A model generated the notes under the pieces. The model had not been told where the DNA came from. It searched no databases and was given only the letters and a program-made list of their open reading frames with translations. Below are positions 26,123 to 35,152 of a stretch of DNA of 64,000 nucleotides, one piece after another. Each line of letters starts with the position of its first letter. Position 1 is the first letter of the stretch. Origin of the DNA: Bacteroidaceae bacterium. Lineage in GTDB: Bacteria; Bacteroidota; Bacteroidia; Bacteroidales; Muribaculaceae. The position numbers and the translations under genes are program-made. The stretch spans positions 9,845 through 73,844 of the forward strand of contig JAETNO010000014.1 in the NCBI GenBank assembly GCA_021768245.1, given 5' to 3'.

Positions 26123-26824
26123 TTATTGCAGGTAGAATCTGTGGGTATGGGTATAGTGGCGGATGAGGGAGGTTATGTAGACGGTAAAGAGCGGAAACAT
26201 CACGATGCCACCCACCGAGAGTATGCAACCGAGTATCTTTCCGGGGATTGTCACTGGATAGATGTCGCAGCCGAGGGTGGTGGCGTTCATACACGCCCAC
26301 CACAAAGCTGTCCCGAAATCGGTCACCATGGCGTTGGCTCCCTGCTCGCAATAGAAGAAAATCAGACTCCCGAGATAGATGAAGGAGGCGAGAATCACGA
26401 TATAAGACGACAGAAACGATGTCAGCTTATTGCGAGAAAAGGCTCCCACGACGATGGTCATTGCGAGGACACCACGGGCAAGAGGGATGAAACGCACGAA
26501 GAAGAGCTGCTCGGATGTGAGATTTATATGGAAGAGGTCGATGAGGTTGAGGAAGGGGATGGAGAGGAAAAAGAAGATGAAATGGGTTCTGAGATAGCGC
26601 CACCGGTCGGTGGCAAGTGGCAGTTCTATGAAATAGTCGGCCATGAATATGATGCAGACCCAGAACTGGAATTGCATATATAGTTTGTTTTCGAGGAAGT
26701 TTATCCCCTTGAAAGTGTCGACGGAGATGAACACAATCAGCAGCACTGACAGCACGATAATCAGCCAGTGGAGTATGTCGAGCAGATAGTGATGCCTGTG
26801 TGGCGTTCCTGAGGTCGGAGTCAT
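26123..26824 (-). CDS. Six-helix ion channel with atypical selectivity filter
   Basis: A 233-residue inner-membrane protein of the voltage-gated-like ion transporter/potassium channel group: about six transmembrane helices, with a pore loop before the last (ALWWACMNATTLGCDIYPVTIPGK, quoted in part: TTLGCD). Potassium channels normally have TVGYGD here. The missing GYG suggests different or poor selectivity, though the fold and pore helix are intact. A shortened S4-like segment (FVRFIPLARG) carries two Arg. No cytoplasmic RCK or cyclic-nucleotide domain follows. Single gene between its own start and the cysE promoter. Confidence 0.8.
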   Translation of the reverse strand: MTPTSGTPHRHHYLLDILHWLIIVLSVLLIVFISVDTFKGINFLENKLYMQFQFWVCIIFMADYFIELPLATDRWRYLRTHFIFFFLSIPFLNLIDLFHINLTSEQLFFVRFIPLARGVLAMTIVVGAFSRNKLTSFLSSYIVILASFIYLGSLIFFYCEQGANAMVTDFGTALWWACMNATTLGCDIYPVTIPGKILGCILSVGGIVMFPLFTVYITSLIRHYTHTHRFYLQ

Positions 26825-26915
26825 AGTTGAAGCGCGTGAGTGATAACACTACTATAACACTGCGAAAATAGCTATGGTTCCATGTTCGTTACAGGAAGGG
26901 ACGGTATAAAAATAG

Positions 26916-26948
26916 CCCCGCCGTCTTCACGGATGGAAGACGGCGGGG
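26916..26948 (-). terminator. Terminator of the OmpA/TPR lipoprotein gene
   Basis: A 13-bp perfect G/C-rich stem (26916-26928 with 26936-26948), 7-base loop, followed on the minus strand by a T-rich stretch (TATTTTTATA). Confidence 0.88.
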
Positions 26949-26973
26949 TATTATGGATTGTCAGTTTCGCGTA

Positions 26974-28659
26974 TTAGAGAACGCCTGAGAGGTTGAAACG
27001 GGAGAACTCGAGATCCTTGGCTGCCTGCTTGGCGAGCTTGTTGTCGAGTTTGATGGCCTGACGGAGGTTTGAAGTCACCATCTGGTCATTGTTGGTGCGT
27101 GCGCCGAGGACTGCCATCAGATAATAGGTGGTTGCGTCGGGAGTCTGGATTGCGGCGAGGGTTGACTTAGCCTTGCTGTAGTCCTTGCTGAGAATCTGGG
27201 CGAGGGCTGCATTGTTGCTCTTGTCGTTGCCGAAAGCTTTCACGGCTGCGTTTACGTCGCCCTGCTGGAGGTAGTATACGCCGAGAGCTGAACCGAGTTC
27301 AGGAACGCCGCCTGCCTTGCCGAAAGCCTGGTTTGCTGCGCGGAAGTCATCGTTGACGAGGGCTACGAGGCCTTGGTTCATCTGAGTCTCGGGAGCGTTG
27401 GGAGCGATGCGCTGTGCTTTCTTGAAGCTTGCCATGGCTGCGTCGTAGTCACCCTGCTGATAGAGCACCTTGCCGAGGTTGTTGAAGCCACGGTAGTCGT
27501 TGGGGTAGAGGTTGGTAGCGGCTGTGTAGATGGCTTTTTTGCGGTTGAGGTCGTCGGTGAGGGTAGCTGCATAGAGGATTTCGTCGACAGTGAGGGTAGA
27601 GGGGTCGGTGTCGAAAGCCTTGTTGATTTCAGCGTCGCTCTTACCGATAACGTTGACGCTTGCAGTGATGCGGGAATAGCGGAGCTGGGGGAGGATTTCG
27701 TCAGCGAGCTGGTCGAATACGGTTGAAAGGTTGCGGATTTCACGTTCGCGGATTTCCGGATCCTTATACATTGAGAGAACGCTCAGGATGAGGTCTTTGT
27801 CCTGGATGTTGCTTGCTGCGACGAGCTTCTGGAAGCCTTCCCAGTCCTCGGGAGTGAAGTTGGCGGTCAGTTCGCCGAATTCAGTCACCTTGTCCTTTTT
27901 GAGCTGCTTGGTGAGATAAGACTGAGTGTTGGCCTCACGGTTTTCAGCAAGACGGGTGTTGAAGTCGAGTGAACCGTCGGGGGAAGCATATGACTCGATG
28001 TTGATTTCCTCAATCTGACGGTTGGCGTCGTCGGCAGCAGTCTTTATGTCGCGGTTGAGACGGAGCATCTCGTCGCTCTTCAATTCGCTCTCGCGGAGGT
28101 TGGCCTGGTTGATGAGGAAGCGGATGTCGGCAGAATACTTCTCGTTGATGATGCGCTGGAACTTGTCGGCAGCGGTTGCGGGGTCTACCGAAGCTGCGTC
28201 TGCGAGGGCTGCGGTGGCCACAATGCCGTCAGCGACTTTCACGCGGGGAAGGGCATACTGCTTGCCGTTCTGGTCGACGGTGAAGCCGAGGTAGAGTTCC
28301 GAACGCTGCATCTCGGGCTTGTAGACATAGTTTACGGGGATGGTGACAGTGCCGCCGTTTTCATAGGAAACAACACGGTTGTTGCCGCGCACTTTCTCTC
28401 CCTGGAAAGCCATGGAAGAGCCAGCGAGCTCAGTGCCGTCAAATGCAAGGTAGGGGGTTACGGTCACAGTTGCGTTCTTCACGAAGAATTTCGGAGGAAT
28501 GTTGCCTGTAACTGTGGCGGGTACGTTCTGGCCTACCACTTCAAGTGGGTTGGGGTTTGTGCTGAAGTAGTCAGCTGCAAACTGATTCATCTTTTTTCCA
28601 CAACCTGTCAGTACGAGGGCTGAACCGAGGATGAGAGAGAAAGCGGATTTTTTGTCCAT
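26974..28659 (-). CDS. Lipoprotein with OmpA-like and TPR domains
   Basis: A 561-residue lipoprotein with lipobox LTGC (Cys ~20). Residues ~35-170 are beta-rich. Residues ~215-360 contain an OmpA-like peptidoglycan-associating segment (INIESYASPDGSLDFNTRLAENREANTQSYL; NVIGKSDAE closes it). Residues ~365-555 are tetratricopeptide repeats (YRGFNNLGKVLYQQGDYDAAMASFKKA). It probably links the outer membrane to peptidoglycan and scaffolds partners; this is inferred from the domains. Large codon-biased gene with its own promoter and strong terminator, consistent with high expression. Confidence 0.85.
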   Translation of the reverse strand: MDKKSAFSLILGSALVLTGCGKKMNQFAADYFSTNPNPLEVVGQNVPATVTGNIPPKFFVKNATVTVTPYLAFDGTELAGSSMAFQGEKVRGNNRVVSYENGGTVTIPVNYVYKPEMQRSELYLGFTVDQNGKQYALPRVKVADGIVATAALADAASVDPATAADKFQRIINEKYSADIRFLINQANLRESELKSDEMLRLNRDIKTAADDANRQIEEINIESYASPDGSLDFNTRLAENREANTQSYLTKQLKKDKVTEFGELTANFTPEDWEGFQKLVAASNIQDKDLILSVLSMYKDPEIREREIRNLSTVFDQLADEILPQLRYSRITASVNVIGKSDAEINKAFDTDPSTLTVDEILYAATLTDDLNRKKAIYTAATNLYPNDYRGFNNLGKVLYQQGDYDAAMASFKKAQRIAPNAPETQMNQGLVALVNDDFRAANQAFGKAGGVPELGSALGVYYLQQGDVNAAVKAFGNDKSNNAALAQILSKDYSKAKSTLAAIQTPDATTYYLMAVLGARTNNDQMVTSNLRQAIKLDNKLAKQAAKDLEFSRFNLSGVL

Positions 28660-28737
28660 AGCAAAAATAAGGTGTTATAATGTTGAATGTTTTTTTGATA
28701 AATCGCGATTGGTTTATATACGGACATAATTCAATAG

Positions 28738-28769
28738 CAAAGTTACAACCTTTATCGCAAATAATGAAA
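28738..28769 (-). promoter_or_regulatory. Promoter of the OmpA/TPR lipoprotein gene
   Basis: On the minus strand TTTC (28769-28766, one mismatch), 20 bases, TAACTTTG (28745-28738), ~79 bases before the ATG. A TAAATTTG box on the plus strand at 28809-28816 may serve speA, but without a recognisable -33. Confidence 0.55.
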
Positions 28770-28853
28770 AAATTATATAAAAAAGGTGAGCGATTGATGA
28801 AATAGTAGTAAATTTGTCCGTTAATTTTTAATTTCAGATAATAGGATTGCCGA

Positions 28854-30755
28854 ATGAGAAGATGGCGCATTGAAGACAGCGAGGAGCTGTACAACATTCA
28901 GGGATGGGGACGGAAGTATTTCTCCATCAATGAGAAAGGTAATGTGGCGGTGACTCCCCGCGAAGGATTTGCTTCGGTCGACCTCAGGGAGGTCATGGAC
29001 GAGCTCCAGGTGAGGGACATCACTTCGCCCGTGTTGCTACGCTTTCCCGACATTCTCGACAACCGTATCGAGAAAATTTCGAATTGCTTCGCCGTAGCCG
29101 CTGAGCAATATAACTATAAAGCCCAGAACTATATAATCTATCCTATCAAGGTCAATCAGATGAGGCCTGTGGTGGAGGAGATAGTGACTCATGGCGAAAA
29201 ATTCAATATAGGTCTTGAAGCCGGTTCGAAACCTGAGCTTCACGCCGTCCTTGCTACTAATATAAAGGAAAACGCCCTTATAATCTGCAACGGCTACAAG
29301 GACCAGACATACATAGAGCTTGCGTTGCTCGCCCAGAAGATGGGCCGCAGGATTTACCTTGTGGTCGAGAAACTCAACGAGCTTAAGACCATCGCCGAGG
29401 TAGCGCGCCGTATCGGCATCGACCCTAATGTCGGCATACGCATCAAACTTGCCTCCTCCGGCTCCGGAAAATGGGAGACGAGTGGAGGCGACCAGTCGAA
29501 ATTCGGGCTCAACTCTTCTGAGCTGCTTGAAGCTCTCGACTTCATGGAGAGGAATAAGATGAAGCATTGCCTCAAGCTCATCCATTTCCATATAGGCAGT
29601 CAGATAACCAAGATACGCCGCATAAAAAATGCCATCCGCGAGGCCACGCAGTTCTATGTCCAGCTGACGCAGATGGGTTTCGATATCGATTTCATGGATA
29701 TAGGCGGAGGCCTCGGAGTGGACTACGACGGTACGCGCAACTCCGCTTCAGGCAGTTCGATGAATTATTCTATTCAGGAATATGCCAACGACGCCGTTTC
29801 GGCAATCGTCGACGCCTGCGAGAAAAACGGACTCAAACAGCCGAACATCATCAACGAGAGCGGACGCTCGCTCACTGCCCATCATTCCGTGCTCGTGTTC
29901 GAGGTGCTTGAGACCACCCAGCTCCCGTTCTGGAAGGATTCGGAAGATATTTCCGAGGCTGACCATGAGCTTGCAAAGGAACTTTATGACATCTGGGACA
30001 AGCTTAACCAGCAGCGTTTACTCGAGAGCTGGCACGACGCCCTCCAGATTCGCGAGGAGGCTCTCGACCTTTTCAGCCTCGGGATGCTTGACCTCCGCAC
30101 GCGCGCCCAGATTGAAAAACTTTTCTGGAGCATAGCGCGGGAGGTCGGGGAGATTGCCGACAGCATGAAACATGCCCCCGAGGAACTTCGCAAGGTGGCC
30201 AAGATGGTGCCTGATAAATACTTCTGTAACTTCTCCCTCTTTCAGTCGCTCACCGACTCATGGGCCATCGACCAGGTATTCCCGATTATCCCGCTCCAGC
30301 GTCTTGACGAGAAGCCTACACGTACCTGCACCCTTCAGGATATAACCTGCGACAGCGATGGAAAGATTTCGAATTTCATCTCTTCGAGCGGCGGCACTGC
30401 AAGTTCGCTGCCGGTACATCCCGTGAAACCCGGCGACCCGTATTATTTGGGAGTGTTCCTTGTCGGCGCCTATCAGGAGATACTCGGAGACATGCATAAT
30501 CTCTTCGGTGACACCAATGCTGTTCATATATCCGTCTATAAGGACCGCTATGAAATCGACAGGATTATAGACGGCGAGACTGTGGCCGATGTGCTCGACT
30601 ATGTGCAGTTCAATCCCAAGAAGCTCGTGCGTAACGTGGAGGCTTGGGTTACCGCCTCCATGAAGGCTGGCAAGATTACTCCCGAAGAGGGACGTGAGTT
30701 CCTGAGCAACTATCGTTCGGGGCTTTATGGTTACACCTATATAGAAAAGGATTGA
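28854..30755 (+). CDS. speA: Biosynthetic arginine decarboxylase
   Basis: A 633-residue PLP-dependent decarboxylase of the SpeA type, converting arginine to agmatine for polyamine synthesis. The N-terminal alanine-racemase-like barrel carries the PLP Lys in YPIKVNQ (residue ~99). Other motifs are HFHIGSQ (~244-250), the Gly-rich DIGGGLGVDYDG (~282-293) and NESGRS (~325-330). The C-terminal beta domain carries the substrate-site Cys/Asp region (CDSDGKI). Length is normal for the family. Divergent from the lipoprotein gene; truA follows 53 bases after the stop. Confidence 0.96.
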   Translation: MRRWRIEDSEELYNIQGWGRKYFSINEKGNVAVTPREGFASVDLREVMDELQVRDITSPVLLRFPDILDNRIEKISNCFAVAAEQYNYKAQNYIIYPIKVNQMRPVVEEIVTHGEKFNIGLEAGSKPELHAVLATNIKENALIICNGYKDQTYIELALLAQKMGRRIYLVVEKLNELKTIAEVARRIGIDPNVGIRIKLASSGSGKWETSGGDQSKFGLNSSELLEALDFMERNKMKHCLKLIHFHIGSQITKIRRIKNAIREATQFYVQLTQMGFDIDFMDIGGGLGVDYDGTRNSASGSSMNYSIQEYANDAVSAIVDACEKNGLKQPNIINESGRSLTAHHSVLVFEVLETTQLPFWKDSEDISEADHELAKELYDIWDKLNQQRLLESWHDALQIREEALDLFSLGMLDLRTRAQIEKLFWSIAREVGEIADSMKHAPEELRKVAKMVPDKYFCNFSLFQSLTDSWAIDQVFPIIPLQRLDEKPTRTCTLQDITCDSDGKISNFISSSGGTASSLPVHPVKPGDPYYLGVFLVGAYQEILGDMHNLFGDTNAVHISVYKDRYEIDRIIDGETVADVLDYVQFNPKKLVRNVEAWVTASMKAGKITPEEGREFLSNYRSGLYGYTYIEKD

Positions 30756-30762
30756 ACCTTTT

Positions 30763-30807
30763 CTGAGTTTGGAGTTTTAAGTGTGCTCTGAGTTTAAAGT
30801 TTGGAGT
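30763..30807 (+). repeat. GAGTTT-type degenerate direct repeat between speA and truA
   Basis: Two related units (30763-30778 and 30788-30807), each beginning CTGAGTTT and containing GAGTTT/AAGTTTGGAG, fill most of the short intergenic gap. No coding or hairpin potential was seen. Confidence 0.5.
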
Positions 30808-30808
30808 G

Positions 30809-31543
30809 ATGCGTAGGTATTTCATGCGTCTGTCATATCGCGGGGCTCCTTTCCATGGCTGGCAGTGCCAGCCCGGGGAGGTGACGGTGCAGTCTGTCAT
30901 AGAGTCTGCGCTGTCGACCGTGATGCGCAGGGATATGAAGATTGTGGGGGCCGGACGCACTGACACCGGTGTAAATGCCCGTATGATGGTGGCCCATTTC
31001 GATGTCTCCGAGCCGATTGCCGACCCTGCGCGCCTCGTGGGAAATCTCAATGCCATTGTCGGGAAGGATATAGCGATTGACGAGATTTATGAGGTCGCTT
31101 CTGACAAGCATGCCCGTTTCGACGCTACTTCGCGCACCTATCACTACTATGCCGTCACCCGAAAATCGCCTTTCGCTTATCCCTTGAGCTGGAAAGCTCC
31201 CGCTAATCTTGATTTTGACAGGATGAACGATGCTGCGGCAATCCTTCTTGAGACATCCGATTTCACATCATTCGCAAAGCTCCACACTGACGCGAAAACC
31301 AATATATGCAAGGTTACACAGGCCGAGTGGGAGCGAGTTGGTGAGGACGCATGGGTCTTTGTGATTACAGCCGACCGTTTTCTCCGCAATATGGTGAGGG
31401 CTGTTGTCGGCACACTCGTGGAAGTGGGCAGGGGAAAGATGTCGGTAGAGGAATTCAGGGGAGTGATTGACCGTCGTGACCGCTGTGCGGCCGGAACGTC
31501 GATGCCCGGACACGCCCTCTTCCTTTGGGAAGTGACCTATTGA
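30809..31543 (+). CDS. truA: tRNA pseudouridine(38-40) synthase
   Basis: A 244-residue TruA that isomerises uridines 38-40 in the tRNA anticodon stem-loop. The catalytic Asp is in GAGRTDTGVNA (~48-58). Other landmarks are YRGAPFHGWQ at the N-terminus, FDATSRTYHYY and the C-terminal FLRNMVRAVVGTLVEVGRGK. ATG 30809 is preferred over the GTG directly before it. It ends 4 bases from the convergent transporter stop. Confidence 0.96.
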   Translation: MRRYFMRLSYRGAPFHGWQCQPGEVTVQSVIESALSTVMRRDMKIVGAGRTDTGVNARMMVAHFDVSEPIADPARLVGNLNAIVGKDIAIDEIYEVASDKHARFDATSRTYHYYAVTRKSPFAYPLSWKAPANLDFDRMNDAAAILLETSDFTSFAKLHTDAKTNICKVTQAEWERVGEDAWVFVITADRFLRNMVRAVVGTLVEVGRGKMSVEEFRGVIDRRDRCAAGTSMPGHALFLWEVTY

Positions 31544-31547
31544 CCAA

Positions 31548-33209
31548 TCAGACAAAAAGCAGGATTATCAACTGAGCCACGATTACCCGGCAGAACATCG
31601 AGAGAGGGTAGACGGTGGCATAGCTGACCGTGGCGTAGTCGCCGGGCACGATGTCGTTGGCATAGTTGAGCGCCATGGGGTTGGCCATGCTTCCGCAGAG
31701 CATGCCGCATGTGAGGCCGAAGTCCATCCGGCAGGCTTTCATGGCCACGGCTCCCATAATCAAGACCGGGACAATCGTGACAAGGAATCCGAGCAGAATC
31801 CACAGAAGACCTTCTGTGCGGGCTATGGTGTCGAGGAAATGCGCTCCCGCTTCAAGGCCGAGGCAGGCGAGATAGAGCGATAGCCCTATGCCGCGCAGCA
31901 TGAGGTTGGCGCTGCGCGTGGTATAGGTGATGAGGCGGAATTGCGGGCCGAAACGGCCTATAAGGATGCCTATGATAATCGGGCCGCCTGCAAGACCGAG
32001 CTTTATTGGGGTAGAGATGCCCGGAACCGCAATCGGAATGGAGCCTACGACGAGTCCGAGGACAATGCCGATAAATATGGCTCCTAAATTTGGGTCTTTA
32101 AGCTTGACAGCAGTATTGCCGAGCAGTTGTTCCACTTTCTCGATGTCGGCCTCGCTTCCTACCACTGTCAGGCTGTCGCCGAGTTGCAGCACGAGTTCCG
32201 GGGTGGCGAGCAGATGGAGTCCGCTGCGGGTCACCCGGCTGATATTGATATGGTATTGGTTGCGCAGGCGCAGGGAGCCGAGTTTCCTTCCGTTGATTGT
32301 CGGGCGGCTTACTATTATCTTACGGGAAATCAGACGGCTGTCGATTGAATTCCAGTCGATGTCTTTCTTGTTCCAGTCGCGGGCTTCCTGCATCCCGAAA
32401 AGCACTTTGAGCTTGGGGCAGTCGTCTGGAGTGGTTATCACAAGGAGGTGGTCATTCTCATGAAGGACGGTGCCGGAGTCAGGGATGCTGACTGTGTCGT
32501 CGCGCCAGAGCCGTGAGATTACGAATTTGTTTTTCGCCACATTAGACACCTCTTTTATTGTCATGCCATAGATCGCGGGATTGCAGACCTTGAATTCGGC
32601 TATGAATGTCGCGTCGGGTTCTTCTTTTGGCGCTGACAGCGGGGAGCCTTTGGGGATAAGGGCTTTGCGAAGGACTATGATGGCCAGGATTACACCTACT
32701 ACTCCGAGCGGATAGGTGACGGCGCAACTCAGGGCCGCCCCGCTTGCCGGCAAGCCTGCCTGTTCAAGTGCCTGCTGGGCCGCTCCAAGGGCGGGGGTGT
32801 TGGTGGTGGCCCCGCATAATATGCCCGTGGCCTCTCCGATTGGCAGTCCCAGCCCGAGGCTCATCGCTATGGTCATGGCAGTGCCTATGATCAGGACCCC
32901 GAGCCCTAAGAGGTTCAGTTCCATGCCGCCTTTTCGGAATGAGCTGAAAAATCCGGGGCCGACTTTCAATCCGAGTTCATAGACGAAGAGCACCAGCCCG
33001 AGGTTTTCGGTGTAGTGAAGAATGGTCGGATCGATTGACAGTCCTATGTGGCCCGCCATGATGCCGGCGAAAAACACGAATGTGACACCTAAGGATATGC
33101 CCCATATGCGGATTTTCCCTAAGGCCAGGCCCACGGCTATTATGACCGAGATTATAATCACGGCCTGCAGGGGGGAGTGGCTGAGGAATATGTCGGAAAG
33201 CCAGTTCAT
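31548..33209 (-). CDS. YidE/AspT-type putative transporter with two RCK_C domains
   Basis: A 553-residue inner-membrane protein of the aspartate:alanine exchanger family. Two five-to-six-helix membrane halves (residues ~1-185 and ~370-553), each with a Gly-rich repeat (GATTNTPAL and GSMANPMAL), flank two TrkA_C/RCK_C regulatory domains (~205-285 and ~290-365). YidE/YbjL relatives are poorly characterised, so the substrate is unknown. A TAATTTTG box ends only four bases before the ATG; if used, the mRNA would be leaderless. Confidence 0.9.
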   Translation of the reverse strand: MNWLSDIFLSHSPLQAVIIISVIIAVGLALGKIRIWGISLGVTFVFFAGIMAGHIGLSIDPTILHYTENLGLVLFVYELGLKVGPGFFSSFRKGGMELNLLGLGVLIIGTAMTIAMSLGLGLPIGEATGILCGATTNTPALGAAQQALEQAGLPASGAALSCAVTYPLGVVGVILAIIVLRKALIPKGSPLSAPKEEPDATFIAEFKVCNPAIYGMTIKEVSNVAKNKFVISRLWRDDTVSIPDSGTVLHENDHLLVITTPDDCPKLKVLFGMQEARDWNKKDIDWNSIDSRLISRKIIVSRPTINGRKLGSLRLRNQYHINISRVTRSGLHLLATPELVLQLGDSLTVVGSEADIEKVEQLLGNTAVKLKDPNLGAIFIGIVLGLVVGSIPIAVPGISTPIKLGLAGGPIIIGILIGRFGPQFRLITYTTRSANLMLRGIGLSLYLACLGLEAGAHFLDTIARTEGLLWILLGFLVTIVPVLIMGAVAMKACRMDFGLTCGMLCGSMANPMALNYANDIVPGDYATVSYATVYPLSMFCRVIVAQLIILLFV

Positions 33210-33299
33210 GCTGCAAAATTAGTTTAAATCACGCCCCATTTAGGGCGATTATGTTCCGCTTAATGTTTTTTAACAGAATAGCTTGGCCGAAGGCCTTTA

Positions 33300-33331
33300 T
33301 TTGCAAAATCAATGGAATCTTGGTAACTTTG
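33300..33331 (+). promoter_or_regulatory. prfB promoter
   Basis: TTTG (33300-33303), 20 bases, TAACTTTG (33324-33331); perfect -33/-7 pair, giving a leader of about 50 bases to the ATG at 33387. Confidence 0.85.
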
Positions 33332-33386
33332 CGTCCGCTGTAATCAAAACTATGGTTGCGGTGTCCATTAAAAGCTTTATAATAAT

Positions 33387-34503
33387 ATGATTACTCAGGA
33401 ACAATTAAAAGAGACTTTTGAGCGCAAGCTGGCGCTGAGGAGGTATCTTTGACATCGACAGCAAGAAAATACAGGTAGAGGAAGAGGAGCTCCGCACTCA
33501 TGTGCCGGACTTCTGGGAGCATCCCAAGGAAGCTCAGGCGCAGATGAAGAAAATAAAGGATCTTCAGATGTGGATTGACGGATATGAGGATATCGACAAG
33601 ACGGCCAATGAGCTGCAGCTTGCATGGGACTTCCTTAAGGAGGGGCTTGTGGAAGAGTCGGAAATCGACGCTCTCTATGCCGATGCCATATCCAAGATAG
33701 AGAAACTCGAACTGCGCAACATGCTTCGCCGTGAAGAGGATAAGCTCGGGGTGGTGCTCAAAATCAATTCCGGAGCCGGTGGCACGGAGAGTCAGGACTG
33801 GGCCTCGATGCTCATGCGCATGTATCTGCGCTGGTGTGAGAGCCATGGCTACAAGACCTCTATTGCCAACCTTCTTGAAGGTGATGAGGCCGGCATAAAG
33901 TCGTGTACCATCAATGTCGAGGGTGACTTCGCCTATGGCTATCTCAAAAGTGAGAACGGTGTCCACCGCCTCGTGCGTGTGTCGCCTTACAATGCTCAGG
34001 GCAAGCGCATGACCTCTTTCGCTTCCGTGTTCGTCACGCCGCTTGTCGACGATACGATAGAGGTGAAGGTGGACCCTGCGCTCCTTTCGTGGGACACTTT
34101 CCGCTCTGGTGGCGCAGGAGGTCAGAATGTGAATAAGGTGGAATCAGGTGTGCGCCTGCGCTACCAGTTCACAGACCCTTATACGGGTGAGCATGAAGAA
34201 ATCCTTATCGAGAACACGGAGACCCGCGACCAGCCTAAGAACAAGGAGAACGCCATGAGGCAGCTGCGCTCCATACTCTATGATAAGGAATTGCAACACC
34301 GCCTTCAGGAACAGGCAAAGATTGAGGCCGGAAAGATGAAGATTGAGTGGGGTTCTCAGATCCGCAGCTATGTGTTCGACGACCGTAGGGTGAAGGACCA
34401 CCGTACCAACTATCAGACTTCCGATGTCAACGGTGTCATGGACGGCGACCTCGATGCTTTCATAAAGGCTTATCTGATGGAATTTGCTGCCAGTGAGGAA
34501 TGA
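33387..34503 (+). CDS. prfB: Peptide chain release factor 2, programmed +1 frameshift
   Basis: RF2, which reads UGA and UAA and triggers peptide release. The zero frame starts at ATG 33387 and meets UGA at 33450-33452 after 21 codons. The site AGGAGG TAT CTT TGA C is the classical RF2 +1 slippage signal (internal Shine-Dalgarno three bases before CUU, then UGA C). Translation continues in the +1 frame from GAC 33451 to 34503, giving 371 residues. Catalytic GGQ lies in SGGAGGQNVNKVES. The stop-recognition tripeptide position reads SPY rather than the SPF of E. coli RF2. Annotation from the GTG at 33502 would lose 39 residues. Confidence 0.97.
33438..33453 (+). promoter_or_regulatory. RF2 autoregulatory frameshift site
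   Basis: AGG AGG TAT CTT TGA C: Shine-Dalgarno-like hexamer at 33438-33443, three-base spacer, slippery CTT at 33447, in-frame TGA at 33450 followed by C. Low RF2 favours the shift, so RF2 controls its own synthesis (established for this site type). Confidence 0.95.
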
Positions 34504-34615
34504 TGAAAAATCGGTCATTCGGTTTGAATGGCATTGAAATATTATGGACGTATGACCCATGTGGTGTGCGTCCATAATTTTATTTCAGACTGTTCCGATT
34601 TGACTACATTAATAT

Positions 34616-34646
34616 TTTGATTTTGGCTCGTAAATTGCTATATTTG
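34616..34646 (+). promoter_or_regulatory. Promoter of the BRO-family remnant
   Basis: TTTG (34616-34619), 19 bases, TATATTTG (34639-34646), 19 bases before the start of the pseudogene at 34665. The promoter remains intact although the gene is broken. Confidence 0.7.
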
Positions 34647-34664
34647 TGAAAAATAGGTGATAGT

Positions 34665-35058
34665 ATGGTCAAGAAAAACAAATTGCAGATATTCAATGAC
34701 CGCAGGGTCAGAACCGTGTGGGACGATGAAACCGAAACTTGGTATTTCTCAATCGTTGATGTTGTTGGAGTCCTGACAGACAGTAAGGATCCAAAACAGT
34801 ATATTAAGAAGATGAAAGCGCGGGATCCGGAATTGAACGCAAACTGGGGGTACAATTTGTACCCTACTTCCTTTGGAAGGTTTGGATGGCAAGAAACATC
34901 CTGCAATGACGTCGGATGTCAAAGGAATTTTCCGCCTCATCCAATCCATTCCTTCCCCAAAGGCTGAGCCATTTAAGCAATGGATGGCTCAGGTGGCGTC
35001 AAACCGGATTGACCAGATGCAGGACCCCGAGCTCTCAATAGAGCAGGCTGTAGCGTAA
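34665..35058 (+). pseudogene. BRO-N/antirepressor-like gene, frameshifted and truncated
   Basis: Remnant of a BRO family (phage antirepressor-like) protein common in Bacteroidales. Frame 1 from ATG 34665 gives the N-terminal block (KKNKLQIFNDRRVRTVWDD, WYFSIVDVVGVLTDS, YIKKMKARDPELN) up to about 34870. The typical continuation (EGLDGKKHPAM then FRLIQSIPSPKAEPFKQWMA) is in another frame, consistent with one extra T in the TTT at 34872-34874. The second part stops at 35058 after ELSIEQAVA. The family normally continues for another ~100 residues, so the C-terminus is also lost. Remnant of horizontally acquired DNA between prfB and the AGCS gene. Confidence 0.85.
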
Positions 35059-35152
35059 TATAAATTTCATTTTTGATGTGAATCGTTTTCATAATCGCAG
35101 TCGGAGAGGGTGCGGGGGATAGTAACTTTGTGGGTATAAATATCCCGATAAT

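Noticed and set aside
26126..26683. Plus-strand ORF of 185 codons, highly acidic/Glu-Gly-rich
   Set aside because: Exactly antisense to the ion-channel gene; composition is the mirror of membrane-helix codons.
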